Source of the DNA: Capitulum mitella
Lineage: Eukaryota; Arthropoda; Thecostraca; Pollicipedomorpha; Pollicipedidae
Assembly: GCA_030062745.1 (NCBI GenBank)
Contig: CP099849.1
Location: forward strand, 13,862,144 to 13,926,143
DNA length: 64,000 nt
Direction: 5' to 3'
Shown here: one piece after another, positions 45,594 through 56,857 of the stretch
How positions within the stretch are numbered: position 1 is the stretch's first letter
Layout of the letters: every line of letters starts with the position of its first letter
Notes under the pieces: generated by a model
Databases searched by the model: none
The model's input: the letters and a program-made list of their open reading frames with translations, nothing else
What the model was told of the DNA's origin: nothing
Translations under genes and position numbers: made by a program

Positions 45594-46972
45594 CCCTATT
45601 CCGTGCTGCATGGAGCAGATTCTCTCCCTCCCGCTTCAGTTTTCGCTAGCAATTACCGGGCTTTTGGGAGCTGCTTCACGAAACCTCGTGAATTTCCCGA
45701 CAGATGTTTTTCACATGTTGCGACAAAGTTTCAGAAATTTACATCATCCAGAGGTGGTTCAAGGACACGTTTTCTGGGAGGCATGCCTGAGGAATATTGC
45801 GCTTTTCGGAAATCGCGCGCTCCGTGATGTCCTTTATAATGTCACGGACATTTCAAATGATCGAAATATGTGTAGCTTGCACATTAAGTATTTTGAAGAG
45901 AAAAAATGGTCAATGGCGGATCCAGGGCCATGTAGAATGGGCACTTATATTTTCTTATTCTTAGGAACGTATCACTCACTTTATCAATGAAAATGAATAA
46001 ATAATTACATATATGTAGATATGTATTGTCAGGGAAACCTCCAAACATCGGTTTTCGGGTGCATATTTCGTCGAGTAAACTGTTCAGTGGGCCTAACATA
46101 CATCTGCATCTGTGGAAATGATTTTGTTCGTTTCAGATATATTGCGATAAAATGTTATATGTTTCAGTCAGAATATAAATCCGAGGCGGCCCCGAGGTCA
46201 CGCCAAACGGGTTATTTTAGTTGTCCCTATTTCTGAGGAATTATGACTGGATTACCGAATAAAACAAGGCTATCATTATGTAGTTACTGACCCGTTTTGC
46301 TGGTACCTAGATCCGCCGATGAGTACTTGCAATATGCACCTAATATGACATGGAAACGCACACAAGAAGTGCCGCCTTTTTTGCGCCATGGTAACATCTA
46401 TGATTCTATCATTCCAAAATGTGATGCGCCTATGATCTCAAGATGCGAACTTGAAGCACAGTACTATTTAGCTTTCCCCGTATGTCTGAATATCACAGCC
46501 AGTTACCATAGTTTACCATGTGGAAAGTTTTCCCACTTTTCTGGCAGCTGGGTCCGCCTACGGACATTTGTCAGTCATGTTGAAGAATGAATTAGCATTT
46601 CCCAAAACAGGTATCCCTTTTTACGTGCCCTGGATACGGTATTCATTTTGAAAATTATCCTCTTTCTAGCATATGCGATGGACCTATCAATTGTCGGTAG
46701 AATGATACAAAGCAGGACAAAATTGGAAATAAAATGTGGCAAAAAAATAGGAAGCTCGTATTAGTAAATCCCTATTTATATCCCATTTCGATCCCCATAT
46801 CCCCCTTTCCAAAATGTTCAACATTTGTTTAATGTAGATCTTGCTACAGGCTGTTGAACGTAGTTTTCACTAGAAAATAAGATTAATGGCTTTCGAGGTC
46901 GCAGGGGGCAGAATCTGCACTCCCTGCCCCCCGCACGGAATTATACGCACTGGGCAGAAGCACGGGGTAGAG
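45594..46972 (-). mobile_element. Family A TTAA-type element, copy 5, reversed
   Basis: Low end: TTAG (45590-45593), then CCCTATTCCG, then a degenerate hairpin and GCTAGCAATTACCGGGCTTTTGGG, the reverse complement of the family 3' end. High end: CTTTCGAGGTCGCAGGGGGCAG, a C-run arm and TTAA (46973-46976), the reverse complement of the family 5' end. A CCCATTTCGATCCCC region near 46800 corresponds to the GGGGCAAAAATGTCAAAATGGGG block. The middle is too diverged to align by eye. Length 1379 bp. Confidence 0.65.
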
Positions 46973-46976
46973 TTAA

Positions 46977-49424
46977 GCCATCTCCTGGTCATAGCGACCA
47001 GTAGTTCTGCTCTTCTTGTGGCCACCACCTTCCAGTCTGTCGAATGCTCGTCCTGAGCCCAATCCAGCTCCAGCTCTCAGAGCACTGAAATTTCCATTAT
47101 GGTCGTCATCATTACGCGATGGCCGAAACTCCTGAAGACAGACCGGGGCAACTTACCCGCCAGCACAAGAGCATGAATGCATTCTTAAGCTACACGTTTA
47201 GGAAATGGCCGAACAGCCACAGAGGCAGGCCGTCACGCTAGCTCAGCAAGGAAACGCGTTTTCTTGCTGAGCTACAGTGACGGCCGAACCGCGAGGCAGC
47301 TAAGTGGCCAGCGATAAAGTGCTGAGGGGCAAGGGGTATTCCACGACTGACCGACCAGTAGCACTGTCGACAAAATTGGAGTGTGACGCAGTCATCATTC
47401 CAATTTTGACTTAAATGTGACCATGGCGTTATCCGATTCTCCAAAACGACCATCACATCACCATCAGCTTAAGGGAAATGGGGATTTTCAGAAACATACT
47501 TTTTAAAGATCTTGGTTGTGGCCTATTTTCCTTTTTTACCGCCAGTTAAGAAAACCTATAGTCATTCTTATAGTCTGAACTTTTGAATTCATTGAATTGA
47601 ATTGAATGAGTCTGAACTATGAAAAACTCATATAGTCTGCAGTTATTTTCACAACACACTGAAATTCTACCCGGAAAATGTAAAATAATGTTTGAACGAC
47701 ACAAACCAGTAGTTCAGGAACGTAATCCCAATGATGTCATTGCTACGATACATAAAGAGATATGATATTTAAGATCATACAGCTCTCTCAAATATCGCGG
47801 CCTAAAGTCCACGATGATCCATTGCAGCCTCCCACGGCCCTAGTCTCCGGAATAACCATAGCATTTTGTGGTTTGATGCACCAGATATTCAGCCATCCTT
47901 TCCGACTGAGCAGCGAGCTGTCGATTCAACCTGCGTCACGACGTGGGCATTAACATTTTCAAGAACAGATGACCGTTGCTGTGAAAAGAACGCTGATGTA
48001 GTTGAGGCTTCCGTTATCTCACTAGTCGCCACGACGACAAGGTCACCGTGCATCCTGTCAAACCTGCCGATGCCAGTGAGCACCGGGGGCGTAACGGCGT
48101 CTGTCTGCCTTCGCCCTGTTCACAATCCTCATCGTGTGGTGGTCCGACATCCGCTGGCCCATCCTGTGAAAAAGGCAAGAGAGGAAAACTGCAGGTCGGA
48201 AACAAACCGCAAAGGCCATCGGCTCGTTTAGATTAAGACCACAGACATCTGACCGAAAAAGCCAAGAAAGAAACCAGTGTCATCAGAGTAACTGACGCTG
48301 ATCAATTTCAGCCGTGTCATTGTACTCTTCAGTTAATGAAGTTACTTTTAAGGCTTAATTTGGCAATGCCAGAGTGCTGAAATGATTACTAACAGGAGAA
48401 GAGCAAACATCTAGCAGACCTTTATCACTTTTTGCAGAATAAAACTTCCGTATTAGGACGAAGGCCAAAAGTATTGACTGATGGAAGCTTGATATGCCAA
48501 ATAATTTATAGCATCACTTTCACAGGCAAATGTATGTTACCTTTGGCATATTTAGGCAAATGACTGGACGCTGAAAACCAGCAACTGGCCGGTGCAGGTA
48601 TTTAAAAGGCCACTTTCTTTGACAGTGAAAGCGGAAAGGCCTGGACATCTGCCCGCCTTGGTCTGAAAAGTAACATATTCCATACGCATGGACTGAAAAC
48701 GTATCGAAATAATTGGTTCCACCCCCATATATCACTGTTTATATTTCAGGTGGCTTTAAAACGCTGAAGACGCAACTCGAGCTGCGAAATGATGGTTTGT
48801 CAATTGGCTGTCCACATAACATCACAAAGCCTTGCCTTCACGCGACGTTAAAGAATGTGATCAAGTGCATATGCGCATACGTTGCATGTAAAAGGGAACT
48901 TCAAAGGCAACATCACGTCAACTCAGATATACCTGCCATTATTTGGCATATGTGTTGTAGTCCAGCTGAAGAAGACGTTGCGGTTGTTAAGATTTACAGC
49001 GCCTCCAGGGTTGAATCAATCACACCATTTGCATTTGTATTTCTGATTTTCGGCACATATGACACAGCCATACCTGTAATATGTAATATAGTCATTATGT
49101 TTTTTTTTCAGACGGAGTGCACAAACGAACCGAGCGAGCGCAGTCATACAGGCAATTGAAATCAAAGCTCTGAATTCTTGGTTGCCTTCTTGTTTGAGTG
49201 TAACTCACAGATGGCTCTCGTTCGCGTTAATGCTTACGTATTAAAGCGCTTGTACGTAGTTTCGATTTCTTGATTAGCAATCTTCTTAAGCAGGGACTTT
49301 TTTAAACTCACCCAGTGCCTGGATTATGTTTAAACCCATAATAGCATTTAACATGAAAAACAACCCTCTGCGCAAATTTAAATAATATCTAAAGGCCTTA
49401 ATGTAACATATCGAAGGTAAGGTT
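46977..49424. other. Unassigned sequence
   Basis: The longest frame (48713-49159, plus, 148 codons) includes a hydrophobic end but no recognisable domain. A GAATTGAATTGAAT patch lies near 47590. No known repeat seen. Confidence 0.4.
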
Positions 49425-49566
49425 AGGTTCAGTTAGGCCGGAAGGGCGAAAGGCCCCGATTCGAGTCCGGGTAATAGCGACATTTCGCCGACCCCGTGAC
49501 GACTGGCGTGTGAGTCTGCGACGCGAAATGACCCTGGCATTTCGCATAAACACCCAGTAACCACCA
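49425..49566 (+). mobile_element. tRNA-derived SINE, copy 2
   Basis: It shares with copy 1 the CGAAAGGCCCC lead, a box B (GATTCGAGTCC, 49459-49469), the ACATTTCGCCG body and a tail ending in CCCAGTAACCACC. The box A side is degraded. No target duplication was found. Confidence 0.75.
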
Positions 49567-49696
49567 AAGACCTTGACATAAGTTCCAAGATGAAACGGGT
49601 GTGGCAGCTCATTGAAAAGAAATTCGAAATAGCACATAATGCCGCGTTCCCTTTCCGCACCTTTATCCGGGACCATGGCAGCCAAGTCCGTCAATT

Positions 49697-50054
49697 AAAA
49701 AAACGACTTATCCTGAAAACAGGTTTGACGCTAGGTCAATGACCCGGACATTTCTGAAAAATCCGAGATAGAAGTTTTGTTGCATTTATCAAAATTTCTA
49801 ATCCTTGAAAGCTTTGTTGTGATATCATGTCATGCGAAATAGTTACAAGGCGCTAAACTTTTTTGACATGAGCCAGGTTGACCCGACCTCGGTCAGACAC
49901 CTTACCTAAACTAAAGTAAAAAACTGGATCCAAGGTGTAAAAATGATCAAGGAAAAGGAACGCAAAGTTCAGTGGCGCTGTTTGTTCGTTCTCTCGCAGT
50001 CTCGGAAAAACCTCTGGAGGCGGCCAACTGCCCCCCCCCCCAGTCGGGGGCGAG
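49697..50054 (+). mobile_element. Family B TTAA-type repeat, copy 2 (3' third only)
   Basis: Aligns with the last 340 bases of the 12316 copy: CTAGGTCAATGACCCGGA, the GTTGTGATATCATG region, TGACCCGACCTCGGTCA, TCTCTCGCAGTCTCGGAAAA, the GCGGCCAACTGCCCCCC hairpin and CAGTCGGGGGCGAG followed by TTAA (50055-50058). The 5' two-thirds are absent. Confidence 0.8.
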
Positions 50055-50058
50055 TTAA

Positions 50059-51799
50059 AGACGACTCAACATGGAAGTCGTCACATTAGTGTTCTTGCAC
50101 GAATGTCCGCAGATTCCGGGAGTCGTACCATCATTTTTCTGAGCCGCACCTTTTACGTGCTGTGTCTGGAACTCGGTGCTAGTTACAAGTATTACTTCAG
50201 AGCCTCTCAACAACCGCTAGATAAAAATGGGATTCAGGCCACTGCGTTCACTAGCAGGATTACGGATGGATGACCACATCCGTATGTACCGCTTTATGAT
50301 ATCAACAGAGATAAAACTGGTGGTCCAAGTCAAACACACCGTTACAAATGGACAAGCAGCAGACAGCATTCCTTCGCCCCAAAAATTGTTAGTTATTACC
50401 AGTCATTTGCACGCAACAAAGGGCTCTGATATCATCCCAATGACTATCCTCTACCTTTTTTCATTGGTGCCGCCACCGAGGAAACAGGGGATACCTGCAT
50501 CCTTCGGAGTAGAAGATATAAAGTACCTTTTGTCTGTCCGTTTTTTTTACGTGTTGTATTAAAACGAACTAGGTTTTTACCAGAATATGCTAATGGGTTT
50601 CCAAAAACCCAAGGGGTGCCATCCCAATAAGGAGGTACAAGGAGCCATTATTGTCTTCATATCCCACATTTGACGTCACGTTGCTTCCACTTCATATCTC
50701 CCCATCCAAACAGTATCTGAATTGTAAAAGCAATCTTAGCTTATAAGGCGGAACATGTGGAAAATCTCCTTGCTACGCTTAGAAGTATTACATTGAAATG
50801 TTGAAATATTGAGTACCTAATCATTTCGTATCAAGCCGAAAACAATTTACATTTTTTATGCCTAGATTTTTGGAATGGCAGCTATTTGACGATAAAATTG
50901 TCACCGAATCTTGTCTTTACCATGGTTATCATGATTAAATTATAGTTGTTTGCATTACGGAGAAGGTAATAAGTGTCAATGTCGCAGTTGCAAAACGCAG
51001 TGGGGTAGGTATTTCCCTTAGCTATACCAATTTTTAACAGTATTTTGCGAAACTGGGTATGGCATGAAACGATGCACACCCGAAACCACATTTTTTCTCA
51101 AAAGTATGAAGTATAAAATTAAAAACAAATCGCACAATAGGGACATACAGATTATGGGGAAATGTCATCATAGAGCACTCAAGTCCAACCCAATTTTTCG
51201 CTCCTGCACCCCATCAAAACGTCGCTCCGCACCACCATGAATCAGCAGTGGCTGAGAAACGTGGCCACGTGTACCGTATTTCTTGCGGAGCTGCAGGCGT
51301 CAGACGTGGCAATACTTCAGGACAGTTTTATCCTCCACAAGTCCTTGCAAAGTAAGCTCTTTGCACTTTAGGTAGAACTGTGGCTTGCACTACTTCGCTG
51401 GTGGGAGTGACTGGTCCAGTATGATCTGGTGATGTGAAAGCCTGGGCCCGTATCCACATAGCAACTAACTATTTTTAGCCAACAGTCTGAGAAGTAAAGC
51501 ATGGATAGCTTGAGTGACATTTGCTTGTTTTATCTTCATGTTCTCACTAACGTACAATGGAATGGTGGCTATGGATATGTGTGTCCCGTCATGAATCGGG
51601 TACCGGGTTTAATATTTTCCTGAGATTGACGCCACCAGTGAGGTGGCACCGCAAGGAATGTTACGGCTGGACGCTCAGCTGGCGTTACCAGTCTAGACTG
51701 AAGTATCCGGCGTCTTCTCCGCGATCTAGGGGTTTAAAGTCTGCATTGCATTCCGCCCAAGCGTGTGAAGCCCATGGCTGCTGAAATGATCTGTCGTTG
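50059..51799. other. Unassigned sequence
   Basis: The 111-codon plus frame at 50227-50562 has no recognised motif. No repeats noticed. Confidence 0.4.
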
Positions 51800-52335
51800 T
51801 ACTGCACGGTTCGCTCAACGACGACATCGTAAAGGACACCGTGTACAAGGACGTCACTAGGAACAGCTACTTCGCCTACCCCGAGCTCCTACTGCTCACC
51901 CAGTCTGCCTCGGACAGGGAGGAGGAGAGGAGATCCGCTGTCAGGTCATCGTGCACGACATCAGGAAGGGGTCGACTCCGGCACCTTCCTGCCCAGGAAG
52001 TCTGATGCTCCGCCTGTCAACTTCCAGGCCGAGAGCCTGACCCAGCTGGCCGAGTGTGAAATGGTCCCCTGACCGAGCCTCTCCTCACCACCACCCTCAG
52101 CACGGAGAAGGTAGTGGCCTACTTGAGCACATCCCTCAATGTGTCGTCCACCTGACAGTGCCACTTCCAGACAATGGAGAGGGCCATCTGGAAGGTGTGT
52201 CCCATGCCAGCCTCTCGTTGGTGGGAGAGAAGAGGAGGAGGGCTGGATCAGGGGCGCCGAGGCCCGAGAGTCCTCAAGAAACGCAACACCAAGGCCGATT
52301 ACAGGCCACTGTTCGACTTTCCCTCGACTAGAGTG
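51800..52335 (+). pseudogene. Relic of an unnamed multicopy protein family
   Basis: Across three plus-strand frames this reads VVLHGSLNDDIVKDTVYKDV, then RNSYFAYPELLLLTQSASDREE, VIVHDIRKGS, DAPPVNFQAESLTQL, LTEPLLTTTLSTEKVVAYLS, then CQCHFQTMERAIWKV and finally KKRNTKADYRPLFDFPS. The order (a KDV..N.FFAHPE block, a V..IR segment, a 'TEPPL' segment, then 'PCHTQ.VER..K.V' and a closing 'F.TK.DY') matches a protein I remember as repeated many times in invertebrate genomes and suspect to be mobile-element derived. I cannot name it or its function. At least three frame changes make it non-functional. The surroundings show no element ends. Confidence 0.5.
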
Positions 52336-52339
52336 ATAC

Positions 52340-53250
52340 TCTGTCTCAGTGATATCCGTGCTGAACCAAACATACATGTCCCCGTTGTTTCAAGACTCTA
52401 AAGACGAATTTAGAATGATAAGATGTCCAGTGCACTAAAGAAGAGTAAATCACGGTACAATTTAACATGCTCTCAGAATGTCGAAGCTAGTACAAAAATT
52501 GGCGGAACATTGTGATAGTTTCCACAAACAAAATACTGACCTTTTAAAAAGTAAATCTATGTTTGAAAAGATGGCAGTCTGGGCTTTTTAAACCGGTGTT
52601 ATTTTTGTGGAAGATTCAGTTCTTGACTGGTTCACAACCGAGATAAAAACGTCAATTTTCGCGAAAATGGCCAAAATCGACAAATTTTTGTAATTAGAAA
52701 AACAAGTAGTCAGATCAAATATTTTGGGGAAAAAACTCATGGCTGTTTTCGTATGAACCAAAACCAAAAGAAAAACACTCAGTTCCAAAGGGAAACAATA
52801 TTTAACTTTTTCACCACGAACTAATGCACAATACGTATAAAGTGCGTATGTCTTTTAAGAACGCAGCCGACGCCTTATTTGCCAGTCTTTCCAGAGCTTC
52901 TTCCATCACGTTTCCATGGTCGCGCCGCTGTTCCGGCTTGGTGCCAGATGTGAGCGCTTTTTTTGATGCAGGCGTGGTTGACTCACCAGAAATGCATCTG
53001 CCTCGCTTCTCTCTGGTGTCGCCGACCAGTGACGAAGCCCCGAAATGCTGAGTCACGACGGACACGGACGATCGAGACACCACTTCATCGTCACGCGCAG
53101 AGTCTTGTGGCACGGGCGGACTCGATATTGCAGGTCTCCAATGGCCCGGCGCCGGTCCATAGGCTTCCGTCACACGGACCGCCCCGCTGGGTCAAGCCAG
53201 AGCGCCTCGGACCACGTGCGCACGCCGCCGTCCGCCGGTCGTCGGGCGAC
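52340..53250. other. Unassigned sequence
   Basis: A 120-codon minus frame (53173-52811) contains EEALERLANKASAAFLKDI, helix-like but not assignable. A short T/A-rich region lies at 52560-52800. Confidence 0.4.
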
Positions 53251-53254
53251 ATTA

Positions 53255-53465
53255 AATTTCGACTTCTGACTGTGACTTGAACTTTTGAAATAACCGCAGG
53301 TAAACAACAAAATGTTTTTGTATGTTTGCACGCTTTTTACCTATGCGCCCATTTAAAGTTTTAAGTTTTATCTTAAGACCTCGATTTTTGACAGTTATTT
53401 CCTTCTATGTCAATAGTGCCAAAAATGTCGCATGAGGTGCTCTCCAAAAACCTGGCCTGACTGGG
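53255..53465 (+). mobile_element. Family A 3' internal fragment
   Basis: Matches 21525-21735 of the reference copy: CTTCTGACTGTGACTTGA, AAAGTTTTAAGTTTTATCTTA, TCAATAGTGCCAAAAATG and GAGGTGCTCTCCAAAAAC. Both family ends are missing. A family B element lies 80 bases downstream. Confidence 0.7.
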
Positions 53466-53546
53466 ATATTTTCGGTCTCATGGTAAGTCAAACAAAGTTC
53501 AGCAATGTTCAACATATGTTCATTATCAACGTTTCGAATTCCTTAA

Positions 53547-54789
53547 CCCTCGCACGACTGGCAGTCGGCGCCGACGTTCGAGGATCACTTTCGATGATCA
53601 CAGATGACGCTCGAATCCGGGGCGGTTGACTGCCCCTCTTTTAACTCACGAACGGCTTGTCGCACGATAAAAATAAGCACACTGCTGGGACGCTCGTGGC
53701 AAGAAGAGCACGAAACTGGCCTCATGTTTAGTTTTAGATAATATGTTAGCCATTTACACCCTAAGTGTTTTCTCACAGCCGACTGCATGAAACCGAGAAC
53801 CGGCCTGGATCTCAAGGGCTGTGATTAATAAAGTGTAGGTAAAGGCACCAATGAACAGTTAAAAGTTCGCAGATGCCGATATACGTCTAATTTCTCTGAT
53901 TTGTTTAATATATGTCTCGAAACGTTAGTGAAAAACACGGAGATTTACGCGCCACTGCCTGCGAGCGCCATATCCAAATGCGGTATGAAATTAACGAGAA
54001 CTCATTTTAGTGTATCTCTTTTTGCGACATGGGCCTTCCATTATGATATTTCTTTATCCTTGTGGTTCTTGTGATGGTTTCTAATGCATAAGTTTTTGGA
54101 GGAATTCATTGCTTATCAATCTTCACAACTGGCAGAGCCTTATTTGCGAGAGCATGTAATATGCGATAAATATATGCTCCAAAATATGCGATTTTCGGAT
54201 TTCTTTAAAACTTTTTTGGTACCAGATGCAACTGTGCGAGCCAGTTCTGCCATTTCCAACCTGTTCTGAGTAATTCATCACCGACTTTGACGAACGAACA
54301 TTTTGGCCCATAACAGGTACTCGTGACCTGACCTCAGGTCATTGGCTGGAAGTCATTGATGCTTTGTCCATTGGCGGTTAATACATGTCTTCATTGCCCC
54401 ACATAATAAACATGCTATAAAAAATCGTAAAATTTCAAAAAACCACGTGATGTCTTAAAAATAGGGCTGACCTTAGTTCAATGACTCGGGAAATTCCGGA
54501 AAATCTGCGATAGCAGATTTGTTGCATTTATCAAGATCTCTAATTCCTGTAAGGTTTGTTGTGATACCATGTTTTCCGAAAAGTTACAGGGCGTCATTTT
54601 TTTTTGAACATAGGTCCACTTGACCTGGCCTAGGTCAGACACCTCACTTGACCTGAGGCCAAAATTTTGACATGAGATGTAAAAATGACAAAGCAAAAGG
54701 TACACGAAGTTTCGTGGTGCTTGGTTAGTTCGTTCTCTGGCAATCTTGGAAAACCTGAGGGGGCGTCAAGGGGCCGCCCTCGGGACTGG
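53547..54789 (+). mobile_element. Family B TTAA-type element, copy 3
   Basis: TTAA lies on both sides (53543-53546 and 54790-54793), enclosing 1243 bp. Starts CCCTCGCACGACTGG; the other end read inward is CCAGTCCCGAGGGCGG. The hairpin near the left end is weak (GGGGCGGTTGACTGCCCC, 53618-53635) and the right one is scrambled. The body aligns with 12316-13532 throughout, for example TTAGTTTTAGATAATATG near 53720 and TGACCTGACCTCAGGTCA near 54325. No coding. Confidence 0.8.
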
Positions 54790-54793
54790 TTAA

Positions 54794-55117
54794 TCCATCG
54801 TCAGAAACGTAAAGACGTTTTGCTCAAATTCGCAATAAGAATAAATAGTGAAATGTGATAAAAATGTCAAACGTCGTAAACATAAGTATGCAAAGCACTT
54901 TCGGTAATATGGTCCGTTTCGGTGGTCCGAAAAGCACGAAGTTGTGCCAATACAACGGCAACCGGTGTTTTCCCATTGCTCTAAGAGGTCTGCAAAATTG
55001 CACGACATGACATATTTTGAGCAACTTTCATCTTGCCACAAACTGACCTCGATTTCTGCTATATTTGTAAGTTCCCGCCGGCGCCACGTTTTCGCGCGCG
55101 CGCGCGCTTGCAACATC
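54794..55117. other. Unassigned sequence, includes a CG dinucleotide tract
   Basis: A run of alternating CG occurs near 55093-55107, a potential Z-DNA former. Nothing else recognised. Confidence 0.5.
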
Positions 55118-55365
55118 ATCTGATTGGCTGTTGTACGCAGATGTTAGGTTTGGCTGCCAGGAGGTCGTCGCTGCTCGCGCCATCAGCACTAGACCTAGAG
55201 TCGCCAATGGAGCAGGAGGACGATGGTAACTGACTTCTGCGCGGAACGATACGCACATTATCACCGCAACTGTATCGACATGGCCGTGCTATAAAGGTTT
55301 TTAAAGGTTGCGATAAAGGTTTTTATTTTTATTGACGAACGATAAAATTCCACCCTATTAATCGA

Positions 55366-55735
55366 TTATCGAGAAATTGATCGATAAAGTGGGGTTCCTC
55401 TGCCGGCCCTTTGTCCGGTCCTCAGCTCCTCTTGCAACTCTTTGGTAACATTTTCCTTCAATTTAGCAGCATACTTCAGCACAACCTGGACCATAGCTCC
55501 ATGATTCTCCGGTGTAATGAAACATCGGTCTCCTACGGCAGACCGAATGAAGGAGCTTTTTGCAATAGTTTTGAAAAGAAAGCCGTCGAAAGCCACGAGT
55601 TTTGCCAGTATTTCCCCCAACGTTCCTTTCCTTTAGAATGTCTCTGTCTTTGGCTGGGTGCTACTTGTCTTCGCTTTCTCGGAACTTGGCCCATCTGTAT
55701 CTGTATCACAAATCTGAACCTTGTGATTGCTATGC
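55366..55735 (-). pseudogene. hAT-like transposase fragment, left arm
   Basis: The minus strand reads ILAKLVAFDGFLFKTIAKSSF, then RCFITPENHGAMVQVVLKYAAKLKENVTKELQEEL. In hAT transposases this is the N-terminal region 'LaxxiAxDGlPFsxi...', followed by a helix that ends 'vxxELkxeL'. The rest of the protein is missing: coding stops and the sequence passes straight into the ATCGATAA-rich end segment, so this arm is internally deleted compared with the right arm. Confidence 0.6.
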
Positions 55736-55764
55736 AAAATGATAACGGAGTTCCGTAGAAATGT

Positions 55765-56340
55765 TTTTGCACTTGATGATTATCTTGCAAGCTTTTATCG
55801 GTGATACACAAGACGGGCTACGTTTCAAGACAGCGAAGACAGACAACAGCCAGCCAAAGACAAAAGCATTCTTAAGGAAAGAAAAATTGGGGAAAATGCT
55901 GACAAAACTCGTGACATTAGACGGCAACAGCTCCTTTATTCGGTCCGCCGTAACGGACCAAGGTTTCGTTATGCTTGAGGACCATAAAACTGCCCCAGCT
56001 CGTGCTGAAATATGCTAATTAAATGAAAGAAGATATCACCAAAAAGTTGAAAGAGATATACAAAAGAGATCAGAGGACCGACGAGTAGGTTACCTTGTCC
56101 ATTAATGAGTACGCTCGTCAGAAGATCAGACGATATATGAACATTCATGCTCACGGTACAAAACCAAGAGTGGAATTTGGGTATGATAAGAATCGTGGGT
56201 AGCGTGGATGCCAAAATAGTTGTGGGAGTCGTGAAGAATTCTGTTGGAGTTCAGACTGTCCATAGATAGTTACAGGGTTTTGTGACCATGACGGGGCGTC
56301 TCTGATGACAAAGAATGGAAAAACTCTTTCGATGTTTCTT
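55765..56340 (+). pseudogene. hAT-like transposase fragment, right arm
   Basis: The plus strand reads KLGKMLTKLVTLDG, then SSFIRSAVTDQGFVMLEDH, paralogous to the left arm. Beyond the left arm's break it continues in broken frames: INEYARQKIRRYMNIHAHG, an RIVGS/MDAK-like segment and FVTMTGR or HDGASLMTKNGKTLS. The last resembles the hAT 'xxTTDGAsvMxkxGk' block near the second catalytic region. Several stops. Catalytic residues cannot be confirmed. Confidence 0.6.
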
Positions 56341-56857
56341 GAAAGCTTACTTCAGAATAACAAAACAGCTATGTGACCCGATATCCCTTTTTCCTTAGAA
56401 TAACGTTATTAAGAATCTGACGTGTCTTCTAAATCCGACTGGTTGGAAGGACGTAATGATTTTATGATTTCATAAGTTCTCCACGTGCCCCCGCTTTACT
56501 CCCCCCCCCCTGCTCCCGCCTTTCCCACCCATTAAGGTATAATGTAAAATCTATAATAAGCCCCGCTTTATCGATACTTTTATCGATAAGCAATTATTAG
56601 GGCAAAATTGACTGACCGATAATGATGCTGCTAATAAATGACTGCTGACCGATAAAAAATGAAAACCATTATCGAATTCCAGCCCTGCTGATGCAATTAT
56701 GGTGACAATACATGGCCCGTTCCTTTCGGTCTACAGCCGAGAAACGAGTTGTCATCGCCTTCCCCCTTTGTTCGCGACTCTGGGTCTAGTGCTGATAGCG
56801 CGAGTCACAGCGACAAACCTCCCGGCAGCGAAACCTAACAGCTGCGCGCAACAGCCA

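Larger units (their letters stand above)
55118..56857. repeat. Large inverted duplication (foldback)
   Basis: The left arm (55118-55735) read backwards matches the right arm (55785-56857) in the same order: GTGATACA, GCGAAGACA..AGCCAAAGAC, the transposase-like block, an ATCGATAA-rich segment and an outer GCGACTCT(A/G)GGTCTAGTGCTGAT block. The right arm has about 455 extra bases (roughly 56095-56560). The spacer is about 50 bases. Identity is about 80 percent by eye. Confidence 0.85.

Noticed and set aside
48713..49159. 148-codon plus frame with hydrophobic segment
   Set aside because: No family resemblance; hydrophobicity follows from T-rich sequence.
52811..53173. 120-codon minus frame with helix-like end
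   Set aside because: Considered as an exon of a DNA-binding protein, but no diagnostic residues or splice signals were found.
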